Notes: generated from the sequence alone by a model not told the origin. DNA of 64,000 nucleotides from Colicola sp016286205 (GCA_016286205.1 JAEESF010000008.1:1-64000); one strand, 5' to 3'. Counted from the stretch's first letter, positions 41,050 to 50,966 are shown. A program made the numbers and translations.

Positions 41050-43101
41050 ATGAAGAGCAGGTATATTTTCATACTACTAGCCGCGCTTTGCGCACAGAGT
41101 CTGTTCGCCCAAGAGGCGGATAGTTCGCTATTTCGTATCAGCGAAGTAGAGGTAACTGCGCGCTCGCTGACGAAAGACGTGATAGTACCGCAGACCCTGA
41201 AAGGTGCGGAACTGCAGCGACTCAATTCGCTCAGCGTAGCCGATGCCTTGCGTTACTTCTCCGGAGTACAACTAAAGGACTATGGCGGCGTTGGTGGCAT
41301 CAAGACCATCAATATCCGTTCAATGGGCAGTCAGCATACGGCTGTATATTACAACGGTGTGCAGTTGGGAAATGCGCAGAATGGGCAGATAGATCTGGGC
41401 CGTTTCTCGCTGGACAACATAGAGGCCGTTGAACTCTACAATGGTCAGAAGAGCGATATTTTTCAATCGGCCAGGGAATTCGGTGCCGCCGGCAATGTCT
41501 ATCTAACGACTCGCCGCCCGTATTTCAAAGAAGGAGAGAAAGTGCATGCGCACCTGCAGATGCGAGCAGGCTCGTTCGACCTGGCTAATCCATCGGTAGG
41601 AGTGGACGTGCGGTTGACCGAAGGATTGTCGCTGACGATGGATGCGGAATATGTCTATTCGAGTGGTCGTTACCCATTCCGCTATCGCCGTGTATTCCCA
41701 AACGGCGAAACAGCCTACGACACGACGGCTATACGCGAGAACAGCGATATCAATGCCGTGCGAGCAGAAGTGGGGCTTCACCACTACTACAGCAACACCG
41801 GTTTCTGGCGTATCCATGCGTACAACTACTGGAGCGAACGCGGTATACCCGGTGCGATAGTGAATAATGTTTGGCGTAGCGGAGAGCGGTTGAATGACCG
41901 CAATAGCTTCGTTCAAGCGCAATGGCAGGACGAACTGCTGAACCGGTGGAACATACGTGCGCTAGTGAAATATGCCAACGACTATACGCATTATCGCAAT
42001 TTCGACGAACGACTGCTACCGAGCAATAACGAATATCTGCAACACGAACTATACGCCTCGCTGAGCAACAAAATACGTATCTTCAATTGGTGGGATATAG
42101 CTCTGGCGTATGACTATCAGTTCAACGCACTCAATAGGGACAATCTGTTGCTGACAGTGGCCGAAACTGAGCATTTCTCGCGTCACTCACATTGGCTGAG
42201 TGCTGCTACGGCGTTCAATATCAAGGAATATCTGCGTCTGCAAGCCAGCGTGCTGATGACTGCGGTGGATGATGGTGCCAAGCGAGTAGCCAAAGGCGAT
42301 GCTAAACCTAAAGTGACGCCAGCTTTTTTCCTCTCTTTCCGCCCGTACCCGAAGATAGACCTTAGCCTCAATGCTTTCTACAAGCAGAGTTACCGCTATC
42401 CGACATTCAACGACCTCTACTACACCGATTTGGGCAATGCCAATCTGCGACCTGAATTAGCTCGTCAGCATTCGGTCAGCATCGATTATCGGGTCAAGAG
42501 CCAGAAGTCAAAAGCCGAGAGTGGAGAAGTGGGCTACGATATCCATCTGTCGGCGTCATATTACTACAACCGCGTGACTGATAAGATAATCGCTTATCCC
42601 AAAGGTCAGCAGTTCCGTTGGACGATGCTTAACCTGGGAACGGTCAAAATCAACGGTGTAGATGCTAACGGCGACGTGTCGCTCTTCCTGCCACTTCGTT
42701 TCACTCTCCGCACACGGCTCAACTATACCTACCAGACGGCCATTGATGTAACCAATCCAAACGACACTTACTACGGCCATCAGATTCCTTATATCCCTTG
42801 GCATAGCGGTAGTGTAGTGCTTGGCCTGGATTGGCAGAGCAAGCGTGGCGACCACTACGGATTCAACTATTCGTTCATCTACACAGGTGAACGTTACAGC
42901 CAGCAGGAAAACACTATTTACAACTACGTACAACCGTGGTACACCCACGACCTGTCCATATATGGCGAATGGATGGTACGCAACCATCTGCTCAAAGCTA
43001 ATCTAGAAATCAATAACCTGTTGGGACAAGATTACGAAGTAATCCAGAATTTCCCAATGCCGAAACAAAATATTAGATGTCTACTATCCGTCAAATATTA
43101 G
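41050..43101 (+). CDS. btuB: TonB-dependent outer-membrane cobalamin receptor
   Basis: 683 residues from ATG 41050, which gives a proper signal peptide (MKSRYIFILLAALCAQSLFA); the ATG at 41038 lies in the hairpin of the riboswitch. Plug domain with SVADALRYFSGVQLKDYGGVG and the NIRSMG motif, then a 22-strand barrel. The riboswitch and neighbours identify it as BtuB. Residues near KSQKSKAESG (about 485-494) are an insertion-like stretch encoded by short word repeats at 42493-42521, at a probable strand-turn. The gene ends within the next reading frame. Confidence 0.9.
   Translation: MKSRYIFILLAALCAQSLFAQEADSSLFRISEVEVTARSLTKDVIVPQTLKGAELQRLNSLSVADALRYFSGVQLKDYGGVGGIKTINIRSMGSQHTAVYYNGVQLGNAQNGQIDLGRFSLDNIEAVELYNGQKSDIFQSAREFGAAGNVYLTTRRPYFKEGEKVHAHLQMRAGSFDLANPSVGVDVRLTEGLSLTMDAEYVYSSGRYPFRYRRVFPNGETAYDTTAIRENSDINAVRAEVGLHHYYSNTGFWRIHAYNYWSERGIPGAIVNNVWRSGERLNDRNSFVQAQWQDELLNRWNIRALVKYANDYTHYRNFDERLLPSNNEYLQHELYASLSNKIRIFNWWDIALAYDYQFNALNRDNLLLTVAETEHFSRHSHWLSAATAFNIKEYLRLQASVLMTAVDDGAKRVAKGDAKPKVTPAFFLSFRPYPKIDLSLNAFYKQSYRYPTFNDLYYTDLGNANLRPELARQHSVSIDYRVKSQKSKAESGEVGYDIHLSASYYYNRVTDKIIAYPKGQQFRWTMLNLGTVKINGVDANGDVSLFLPLRFTLRTRLNYTYQTAIDVTNPNDTYYGHQIPYIPWHSGSVVLGLDWQSKRGDHYGFNYSFIYTGERYSQQENTIYNYVQPWYTHDLSIYGEWMVRNHLLKANLEINNLLGQDYEVIQNFPMPKQNIRCLLSVKY
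42493..42521. repeat. GTCAAGAGCCAGAAGTC word repeat inside btuB
   Basis: Repeated AAGTC/AAGCC words encode VKSQKSKAESG in BtuB. The words resemble the AGTCGAAAG repeats in the mce-mmdA gap. Confidence 0.55.
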
Positions 43102-44960
43102 GAATATTGTGTGTAGCGCTGCTTTTGGCAGGATGTCGCGGCGACGAGATTATCTATCCGACGATTGGAACGCACATCACCGACGAAGTGCGTGAGGGAG
43201 GGCTGTATGTGCTTTGTGAAGGTAATATGGGCTCCAACAAAGCCCGTTTGGATTATATCAATCTGGAAACAGGCACCTATTACAGCAACTGGTACGGCTC
43301 GCAAAATCCGCGTCAACTAAAGGAACTGGGCGATGTGGGCAACGATGTGCAGCAGTATGGCGGACGCCTGTATGCTGTGATTAATTGCTCGCACAAGGTG
43401 GAGGTGATGGATTTACGTGCACGCCACATAGGCCAGATAGATTTGCCCAATTGCCGCTATATGGCTTTCCATGGCGACAAATTGTATGTCAGCGCATATG
43501 TGGGTAGTGTGGCAAATCCGGATCTCTTAGGCTCTGTCTATGAGGTAGATACAGCCACTCTGCAAGTGACGCGCGAAGTGAAAGTAGGTCATCAGCCGGA
43601 TGAATTGTGCATCGCAGATGGCAAGCTATATGTTTGTAATTCAGGCGGTTATCTAACTAATCAATACGACTCAACAGTATCGGTGGTGGATTTGAGTTCG
43701 TTTACGGAAACAGAGAAAATCACTGTGGGACTAAATCCTACGCGTCTTCGTCGCGACAATCAAGGCCATCTGTGGGTTTGCTGTCAAGGCAACTACCAAA
43801 ATCACAAGCCTGGTGTAATAATCCTGGACCAGACCGGCAATATTTTGCAGCAGATACTAACGCCGTGCGCTAATATATCGATACAAGGCACAACAGCCTA
43901 CATACTTGATAATGAAGCCACTAAACTGCGCGCGTACTCGACAATAGACTTCTCGGAGCTACCACAACCTATCAATATCTCATCGTATGAACATCCGTAT
44001 GGCCTATTGGCGACAAGCGATGCACTCTATATCACAGACGCCAAGAACTATGTCTCGTCCGGCGTGCTGCATTGCTACAGTTACGATGGGCGTGAGCATT
44101 GGAACGCGAAAACGGGCGATATACCTGGCCATCTATGCCGTGTGACGGGAGCCTATGACCTCCATCCGGATACTACACACCATGATACAGTGTCGACTTA
44201 TTCGCCGTACATCACGCGAGTATTTGAGTATGTGCCGGCTATGGGGCAGTTTGTCAACGAATTGCCGAAATATGAGGAAGGTGATAATGCGGAGAGTATG
44301 TGCCGCAAATGTGAACAGGCCATTGCCAATAACGCCGGAGGCATGATTTCTTTAGGCGGGTGGGGCGGATACGTCACGTTTGGCTTCGACCATGCTATAG
44401 AGAACAAAGAGGGGCGAGACCTGCAGATATTGGGCAACGCTTTCTATATGAGCGGTAGTACAGAATACGGCAGTAGTGAACCGGGCATTGTACTGGTTAG
44501 TCGTGATGAGAACAAGAATGGGCTGCCGGACGACACCTGGTACGAACTGAAAGGTTGCTTGTACGACAATCCTACAACAGAACACAGTTTCTCTCGCACC
44601 TATACTCGCGAGAGCGATACAGTGCATAATAGTTTCCACGATCATCCGTATTATCCCCAATGGATTGCGGCGGAGAGTATGACATTTACGGGAACCAGAC
44701 TTGCGCCTCAGACAGAGGTAATAAATGGGCAGAATGTGCAGCGGATTCTTGATTATGGCTACGTGGACAACAAACCCAATAGAGATAAGGAAGGCACATC
44801 ATTTGATTTTTCGTGGGCGATAGATGCGTACGGCAATCCTGTTAGTCTGCCGACAGTGGATTTCGTGCGTGTCTATAACGCCGCGGATGAGATACTGGGG
44901 ACTACCGGCGAACTGAGTACAGAAGTGGCCGGAGCCATAGATTTACATATTGAGCAATAG
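43077..44960 (+). CDS. BtuG-like beta-propeller lipoprotein fused to a surface domain
   Basis: 627 residues, lipobox LLAGC at 16-20. Residues about 30-340 form a YncE/YVTN-type beta-propeller (repeats such as VVDLSSFTETEKITVGLNPTR), the fold of BtuG, which caps BtuB and binds B12 in Bacteroides. Residues about 395-627 are a second beta-rich domain (SLGGWGGYVTFGFDHAIENK) seen elsewhere as a separate cell-surface protein. The 25-nt overlap with btuB and the shared riboswitch support a role in B12 capture. Calling it BtuG is by analogy. Confidence 0.75.
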   Translation: MSTIRQILGILCVALLLAGCRGDEIIYPTIGTHITDEVREGGLYVLCEGNMGSNKARLDYINLETGTYYSNWYGSQNPRQLKELGDVGNDVQQYGGRLYAVINCSHKVEVMDLRARHIGQIDLPNCRYMAFHGDKLYVSAYVGSVANPDLLGSVYEVDTATLQVTREVKVGHQPDELCIADGKLYVCNSGGYLTNQYDSTVSVVDLSSFTETEKITVGLNPTRLRRDNQGHLWVCCQGNYQNHKPGVIILDQTGNILQQILTPCANISIQGTTAYILDNEATKLRAYSTIDFSELPQPINISSYEHPYGLLATSDALYITDAKNYVSSGVLHCYSYDGREHWNAKTGDIPGHLCRVTGAYDLHPDTTHHDTVSTYSPYITRVFEYVPAMGQFVNELPKYEEGDNAESMCRKCEQAIANNAGGMISLGGWGGYVTFGFDHAIENKEGRDLQILGNAFYMSGSTEYGSSEPGIVLVSRDENKNGLPDDTWYELKGCLYDNPTTEHSFSRTYTRESDTVHNSFHDHPYYPQWIAAESMTFTGTRLAPQTEVINGQNVQRILDYGYVDNKPNRDKEGTSFDFSWAIDAYGNPVSLPTVDFVRVYNAADEILGTTGELSTEVAGAIDLHIEQ

Positions 44961-45013
44961 TGCGAAATACATTTACAACTAACATTTATTAACCAACAAA
45001 AAACAAAACACAA

Positions 45014-46579
45014 ATGAAAAAGATTTTCTTTTTAGCGTCAGTTCTTCTTGCAAGTCTGACCATTTCTGCAGAGGTTTTTACTCTTGACCTGAGTAACCCG
45101 ACTGATCCTACAGAGTTTGTTTTCAACGCAAATGATGTATGGGAAAGCACCTGTGACTCTTCTGTTCAATCGTTTGAAGCGCAGATTTTTGCTTTCACAA
45201 AGAGTCTAGATGGTCGTTCCTACGGAGGAACATCCTGGAATGGATTTACGGTAAGTAAAGCAACCTCGGGTGACTATTATGCTAACTACAAGAGAGGTGG
45301 GGTCAAAGGCGTAGGCAGTCCTTATGTACTGGCTTATTACAACGAATGGTGGCTTATGGACCCAAACAACGATGATGCCACTTCATCGAACAAGATCATT
45401 TTTAACGATGGTAATGCCTACTATCCGCGTTATGTCTATCTGAACAATGTGCTGATTAGTTACAGCGACATTATGAACGGTAACGACTTTGGTGGACGTG
45501 CATTCAAAAAAGGAGACAAGTTTGGTGTCAAGATTGAGGGATTGGATGATGAGTTCTATCCAGATGGAAGCGAAGTAACGTATCTCCTGGCAGACTATAC
45601 TTCGGACAACGAGGAAGAATGGTTTGTTAATACAGAGTGGGCCAAGGTTGACTTGACAGAACTGGGCGCAGTGTACGGTTTGCAGTTCACCGTATTCTCT
45701 ACCGATCAAGGCATGTACGGAACCAACACAGCTACTTATTTCGCATTGGATGGACTGACTGTTTCTACTTTGCCTACAGATATCCTTCCTGCCGGATTTG
45801 AGAATGAAGCAGAGGGAATCAATGTTGCACACGCAGATACCTGCTGGCAAGGCGCAACTACTCCTGCAGTTGGTACGCATATTTGGAGTAGCGGTGATTA
45901 CAATTTCGCTTCCTATACCAATGATTGGGGCGAATGGGGTGTTGGCTACAATGGTATCACTGTTTCGAATGAGAAATCCAATGAATTCAACGGATTTGAG
46001 TATTATCGCAGTGCAAAAGGCGGTGCATACGAAGGCAACAACTTTGCAGTGTGGAATGATCCGTACAAAGAAAATGTAGACGCACATTTTTCCGCACGCG
46101 TTGTTCCTGGATTCTTTGTTAACAATAGTGCATATGCGGCTAATTCAATGAATAATGGCGATAGCTATGCTAAGAAATTCGATGCTACCGATTGGTTCAA
46201 ACTAACTATAACCGGTTCCAAGGAAGGCTCGACTGTAGGTTCGGTTGACTTCTACTTGGCACAAGAAGGCAAATATGTTAACGAGTGGACCTATGTTGAC
46301 CTTTCTACTCTCGGTGAGATAGATGCTATTAAATTCAGTCTTTCCAGTAGCGATGCAAGCGCTTATGGAATGAATACTCCTGCATACTTCTGCATGGATA
46401 ACTTTGGCTTCGAGAAACCTGAAGGTTATGTAGTTCCTGCAATGGCTGAATTCGATTTGAGCGAAGGCGTTGAGAATGTTAATGCCGCTGTTAAGGCTAC
46501 TAAGGTATTGCGCAACGGTCAGATAATCATCGTTCGTGGTGATGCCGAGTACACTGTAATCGGTCAAACCGTCAAGTAA
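45014..46579 (+). CDS. Secreted tandem DUF4465 protein with sorting-like tail
   Basis: 521 residues with a Sec signal peptide (1-19). Two similar halves: the first (about 20-255) and the second (about 257-480) both end in a pattern like AYGMNTPAYFCMDNF / MYGTNTATYFALDG, that is, two DUF4465 units. The C-terminal KVLRNGQIIIVRGDAEYTVI tail resembles that of the GH53 protein at 15702. DUF4465 proteins occur in Bacteroidetes cobamide loci. Here it probably binds or handles B12 at the surface; that is inference from location. Confidence 0.8.
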   Translation: MKKIFFLASVLLASLTISAEVFTLDLSNPTDPTEFVFNANDVWESTCDSSVQSFEAQIFAFTKSLDGRSYGGTSWNGFTVSKATSGDYYANYKRGGVKGVGSPYVLAYYNEWWLMDPNNDDATSSNKIIFNDGNAYYPRYVYLNNVLISYSDIMNGNDFGGRAFKKGDKFGVKIEGLDDEFYPDGSEVTYLLADYTSDNEEEWFVNTEWAKVDLTELGAVYGLQFTVFSTDQGMYGTNTATYFALDGLTVSTLPTDILPAGFENEAEGINVAHADTCWQGATTPAVGTHIWSSGDYNFASYTNDWGEWGVGYNGITVSNEKSNEFNGFEYYRSAKGGAYEGNNFAVWNDPYKENVDAHFSARVVPGFFVNNSAYAANSMNNGDSYAKKFDATDWFKLTITGSKEGSTVGSVDFYLAQEGKYVNEWTYVDLSTLGEIDAIKFSLSSSDASAYGMNTPAYFCMDNFGFEKPEGYVVPAMAEFDLSEGVENVNAAVKATKVLRNGQIIIVRGDAEYTVIGQTVK

Positions 46580-47595
46580 TGAGGCGTATACTGCCGATAT
46601 TATTGCTCACGCTTTGTTTCGTCGGGTGCGTTAAGCACTCGGCGGAGCAGAGTAGTGTGCCTGCGGGAAACAAGTATGCCGAGGGATTTCAGTTGACTGA
46701 AACGGACAGTGGTATCGTTGTTGAGGTATTTCAACCTTACACCCGTCTACTGGTCACCAAACCGTATAGCCGCCTGGCGACGATGAGCACTGTACAAGTA
46801 GGCTTCTTGTATGCCATTGATGCAACTGATGCATTAGTTGCAGTATGTAATCCGGAACTCATTTTTACGCCATTACGAGGCGATGAGATTGATCTTGGTG
46901 ACAGTATGAAACCTAGTGCCGAACGAGTGCTCCAGGCCAATCTAGATTTACTCTTGGCAGTCAATTACGGGCAATACGACAATCTGGAGGCTGCTAGACT
47001 GGAGAAACTGGGGGTGCCGATCATTTATATCAACGAATGGCAAGAAGGTTCTCCGTTGGCTCGTGCTGAGTGGCTTCGCCTCCTAGGCGCGCTCACTGGC
47101 CATCTGCATGAGGCAGATTCGGTCTTTGCAGAAGTGGAAGAGAAATATTTGAGTCTGGAACGTTCAGCTAGCAACGTAAAAATCATGAGCGGCAATAATT
47201 TCCGCGGTACATGGTATGTGCCTAGCGGGAAGAACTATCTGGCCTATCTGTTTAAGGATGCGGGGGCTGACTATCCGTTCTATAAAGACGAACGCGCCAC
47301 CTCTATTCCGTTGACCATAGAAGAAACGTTATGCTATTTTGGCGAAGCAGACGTATGGGTCGGCGCAGGAGGTAACAGTTTGGCGGAATTGGCGGACCTA
47401 GACGAGAAGCATACGTGGTTTAAGGCCTATAAAGACGATCGCGTCTATAATTGGCGCAAGCAAAGTAAAGAAGGCGGCGCAAATAACTTCTGGGAACGAG
47501 GTGTCGTCCATCCGGAAGAAATGTTAGAGGACGTTATCCATATTTTGGACAACGCCCCCGATAGTACGCTTCATTTCGCCAATAGGCTTTACTGA
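46579..47595 (+). CDS. btuF: Cobalamin ABC transporter substrate-binding lipoprotein
   Basis: 338 residues, lipobox CFVGC. The helical-backbone binding protein fold is shown by RLATMSTVQVGFLYAI, LQANLDLLLAVNYG and LEKLGVPIIYINEW, typical of BtuF/FhuD-type proteins. It would take B12 released by BtuB to an inner-membrane BtuCD, whose genes are not in this window. One-base overlap with the DUF4465 gene (TAATG). Confidence 0.85.
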   Translation: MRRILPILLLTLCFVGCVKHSAEQSSVPAGNKYAEGFQLTETDSGIVVEVFQPYTRLLVTKPYSRLATMSTVQVGFLYAIDATDALVAVCNPELIFTPLRGDEIDLGDSMKPSAERVLQANLDLLLAVNYGQYDNLEAARLEKLGVPIIYINEWQEGSPLARAEWLRLLGALTGHLHEADSVFAEVEEKYLSLERSASNVKIMSGNNFRGTWYVPSGKNYLAYLFKDAGADYPFYKDERATSIPLTIEETLCYFGEADVWVGAGGNSLAELADLDEKHTWFKAYKDDRVYNWRKQSKEGGANNFWERGVVHPEEMLEDVIHILDNAPDSTLHFANRLY

Positions 47596-47777
47596 AACAT
47601 CTGAGCTATCTCAAGCAGACAATTCTTGCAAAGACAATCCCGATAGTGCGTGCGCAGAAATGCGCGCGTATTTTCGTTTAATGTAATTCCCGCGCATTGG
47701 CAGATAGCGGGATTCTCATGATGACAAACGAAAGGCGCGCCGCATCGCGGACACGCCTTATTGATTCCTTGGCTCAT
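47589..47777 (-). CDS. Cysteine-rich CWC family protein
   Basis: 62 residues with CPRCGAPFVCH, ICQCAG and CLCKNCL, the CWC-type arrangement of paired cysteines (PF14375). Probably binds zinc; function unknown. The start overlaps the GH13 stop by one base, so it is the last gene of the rnpB-yihY-GH13 unit; the 3' end overlaps btuF by 7 nt convergently. Confidence 0.8.
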   Translation of the reverse strand: MSQGINKACPRCGAPFVCHHENPAICQCAGITLNENTRAFLRTHYRDCLCKNCLLEIAQMFQ

Positions 47778-49624
47778 TATTTCGTCAGTTTAACGATCAG
47801 TGTGCTTAGGCCGGCCAGATTTAGTTCTTCGTTCATATCCACTTCTTCGCCAGTCATAGGGTCTATGCCAACGGCCTTATATTTGCCCAGAATCTCAGCG
47901 TAATGGGCCGTAGGAATAGTGCGCGGCTCTTCTGACGCATTGGCAAAAACAAATACTGCCTCATCGTCATTATAACGGAAGAAAGCGTATGTGTTGTCAC
48001 GGCTGAGGAAATGCATCGTGCGGCCATTGTGCAATACTGGCTCGCCCTTGCGCCAATTGAACAGACGACTCTGGAAATCGAACATCTTCTGCATATCTTC
48101 TGTCACTTGGTCGCCTTGCGGCAGTGGTGCGCGGAGTAGGGAGTGGGCATTCGGATCACCATTAGCCGTCATACCGTACTCATCGCCGTAGAGCACTTGT
48201 GGAATACCGCGCATGGTAGCCAACAGCACATACGCCAGTTTGACTCGACGCAAATCTTTATCCTTAACCACATCCGCAATACGCGCCATATCGTGGTTGC
48301 CGAGGAATGTAAATAATTTGTTTACATCCGCATACATATAATCCATCGCTACGGCATCATATACGCGTGTCAAGCCATTTCCCCAACCTGTGCCATCATT
48401 CTCCAGTGCTTGGCGAATAGCTTCCTCTACAGGGAAATCCATGACGGTTGGCAGATTGCTGTCAAAACCATCAAAGTTCTTTGTTCCGCTCTGCCAATAG
48501 GCCACTGCAGACGCAGGACGCGTCCAACATTCACCCACAATATTGATATTTGGATATTCCTTGCGAATTGCTGCAAGCCAATCAGCCGCAGGCTGCTTTT
48601 CTATGTAAGGGTAAGTATCTACGCGCAGACCATCCAGATTGGCGTACTCAATCCACCAAATAGCCCATAGTTGGAAATACTTCAGTAGGTCCGGATTCTC
48701 CAGATTCATATCTGGCATTGGATGGTCGAACCAACCGCGGTTGCTAAGTTGACGGTCGTATTCCGAAGCATTGATGTCATAATTAGCGGAGAAAACATTG
48801 TTGGTATTGGTGAACTCTGGGAACTGGTTGATCCAGTCTTTGTATGGCAGGTCAGCCATCCACCAGTGTGCAGAGCCACAGTGGTTAGGAACCATGTCCA
48901 TCAGTATCTTAATGCCTTTATCGTGCGCTTTCTGTACCATTTGCGCGTAGAGCGAGTTGCTTCCGTAACGCGGGTCAATGTGATAATAATCGGAACATGC
49001 GTAGCCATGATAACTCCAAGCTTGCTCATCGTCGCCCAGTAGCGGAGTAGGCCAGATAGCGGTACAACCGAGTTTTGCAATATGGTCTAGTGAGTTGATA
49101 ATTCCCTGAATATCACCTCCCCAACGGCCGTCAACATTGCTTTTGGCGGCTTTCTCACGAGTGTTGTCGGTCGAGTTATTGCTCTCATCCCCATCCACAA
49201 AACGGTCAGACATAATCAAGTATACAACATCGGCAGTGGTAAAACTCTCGCGTTCACGACTGCCTGCACGACGCTCGCTTATGACATAGTCATAAGTTGC
49301 TTTTTTGTTGCCCTTCTTCAGCGTAATACGATACATGCCCGGTTGGAAAACGCCGAAGTCGACAAACAAGTAGTTCGGACTCTCTGCATTATGCTGTTTT
49401 CCGGGCACTAAGCCTATACACTCGCCGCGCATCACTTTCCCGTTAATCACCTGCTGCACACTTACTTTGGCATCTTTTAAGTCTTCGCCATGGAACATCA
49501 GCGTCAGAGGCGTTTCCATGCCTGTCCACCAACTCAAAGGCTCAACTTGTTGAATCTTAGGTGCTGCCATCGACCCTTGTGCACAGAGTAGGGCAGCTAC
49601 AAGAATAGAAAAATACTTTTTCAT
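47777..49624 (-). CDS. GH13 alpha-amylase family enzyme (SusA/neopullulanase-like)
   Basis: 615 residues from ATG 49624; signal peptide MKKYFSILVAALLCAQGSMA. An N-terminal cyclomaltodextrinase-type beta domain (about 21-115) precedes the barrel. Catalytic residues: aspartate in DGLRVDTYPY, glutamate in NIVGECWT, and the NHD motif in FLGNHDMAR. It hydrolyses alpha-1,4-glucans or maltodextrins in the periplasm. No susRCDEFG genes are nearby. It is 1 nt downstream of yihY. Confidence 0.9.
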   Translation of the reverse strand: MKKYFSILVAALLCAQGSMAAPKIQQVEPLSWWTGMETPLTLMFHGEDLKDAKVSVQQVINGKVMRGECIGLVPGKQHNAESPNYLFVDFGVFQPGMYRITLKKGNKKATYDYVISERRAGSRERESFTTADVVYLIMSDRFVDGDESNNSTDNTREKAAKSNVDGRWGGDIQGIINSLDHIAKLGCTAIWPTPLLGDDEQAWSYHGYACSDYYHIDPRYGSNSLYAQMVQKAHDKGIKILMDMVPNHCGSAHWWMADLPYKDWINQFPEFTNTNNVFSANYDINASEYDRQLSNRGWFDHPMPDMNLENPDLLKYFQLWAIWWIEYANLDGLRVDTYPYIEKQPAADWLAAIRKEYPNINIVGECWTRPASAVAYWQSGTKNFDGFDSNLPTVMDFPVEEAIRQALENDGTGWGNGLTRVYDAVAMDYMYADVNKLFTFLGNHDMARIADVVKDKDLRRVKLAYVLLATMRGIPQVLYGDEYGMTANGDPNAHSLLRAPLPQGDQVTEDMQKMFDFQSRLFNWRKGEPVLHNGRTMHFLSRDNTYAFFRYNDDEAVFVFANASEEPRTIPTAHYAEILGKYKAVGIDPMTGEEVDMNEELNLAGLSTLIVKLTK

Positions 49625-49625
49625 A

Positions 49626-50942
49626 TTATATTGTGTCAATCATGATTTTGTCCAAACTACGGTTGTCTTTCAGCAGTTTTTGGTACTTGTCCCAGAAGGC
49701 TTTCATTTCGGGTGATGGCGCTTGCAGGAAATGTTCTGTACCTTGCTGCTCAATACGCCCGATTACCATGCCCAGACTTATCTTATGTGTATCTAGTGCT
49801 GGCTGGTAAGTGCGCTCTTCTGTAGTCTCGTTTTGTACTTCTGTGAGTATACCTGTTTCAACTAATCGCGACAATAGTTGATTTACCAAACGAATGGGTA
49901 ATTTGTCGCGAATGGCCAATTCGTGTGCTGTATAAGGGGCTTCGTCTGACTCAAACCGCGAAATGATAGAGGAAAGCAGATATAGCATCACGAAATCTTT
50001 GTACCTACGAGACATGCGATTCAGATCATGCTCGTACTCAAATTCCTCGTTGTTTTGGATGGCGTATGACATCTCCGCACCAATCAGTATCAACAGGCTT
50101 GTGTATTGTAGCCAGGTCATCAAGATTGGAATGGTAGCAAAGGCACCATACACGATGCTCGTGCGGCTCAACATGGCTATCAAATAGACGGAGAGCATCT
50201 GCAGCAACTGGAACAGTGTGCCCATGATGACGCCTGGGATAAGCGCACTCATAAAGCGCACTTTCGTATTTGGAATAGCCATGTACATCACTGTGAAAAG
50301 CAACCATACAAGCACAAACTGCAGGAATTTAACACCACTGGTATGGAAGAACTCATGCAGGAAACCGATATGTGGCATGTTCTCTGCGGCCGAATGAACG
50401 AAAATATTGATACCCGCACTGCATACTATCAGCACCGGAATCAGCACAACTATCGCGATATAGGTCGTCACTTGGCGCAATATAGAACGCGATTTCTCTA
50501 CGTTCCATATGCGATTGAAAGCAGTTTCTACGGACTGGAAGAACGAATAAACCGCCCACAGAAGGATGAGAAGACCGATACCAATGAAAACGCCGCCTTG
50601 GGCAGTGTCCAGATAGCGTTGAACCATCTCCATGATGGTCGGCACCATATTCGTCTCGCCTAGGAACGAACTGTTCAGTTGTTGCTCTATGATGTCCGCC
50701 ACGCCAAAACCTTTAGCCACGGCCACTATCATCGCTAGGATGGGGATGATAGCAAATATCAGAGAGTAGGTAAGGCTCTTGGCCTTATCATTCAGGTTCT
50801 TACTTGTAAAACCGCGCGCCACCAACACAATGGTGCGGATAATTCCGTAACCAATGCGTTTAACGCGAGTATCCATCTCGGTTGCGGTCAGACGCCACAT
50901 ATCGTAGCGAATAAAATTGATTATTTGGGAAATTTTCTTCAT
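49626..50942 (-). CDS. YihY/BrkB family inner-membrane protein
   Basis: 438 residues from ATG 50942 (alternative 50948); longer starts lie inside rnpB. Six or so helices carry the YihY motifs KAKSLTYSLIFAIIPIL and IVYGAFATIPILMTWLQYTS. The C-terminal 120 residues form a winged-helix-like domain with LLSRLVETGIL. Once called ribonuclease BN, the family is now seen as a membrane protein of unclear role. The gene starts 24 nt after rnpB with no terminator between. Confidence 0.85.
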   Translation of the reverse strand: MKKISQIINFIRYDMWRLTATEMDTRVKRIGYGIIRTIVLVARGFTSKNLNDKAKSLTYSLIFAIIPILAMIVAVAKGFGVADIIEQQLNSSFLGETNMVPTIMEMVQRYLDTAQGGVFIGIGLLILLWAVYSFFQSVETAFNRIWNVEKSRSILRQVTTYIAIVVLIPVLIVCSAGINIFVHSAAENMPHIGFLHEFFHTSGVKFLQFVLVWLLFTVMYMAIPNTKVRFMSALIPGVIMGTLFQLLQMLSVYLIAMLSRTSIVYGAFATIPILMTWLQYTSLLILIGAEMSYAIQNNEEFEYEHDLNRMSRRYKDFVMLYLLSSIISRFESDEAPYTAHELAIRDKLPIRLVNQLLSRLVETGILTEVQNETTEERTYQPALDTHKISLGMVIGRIEQQGTEHFLQAPSPEMKAFWDKYQKLLKDNRSLDKIMIDTI

Positions 50943-50966
50943 GGGCATCAGGATCCCCGGAGGGAT

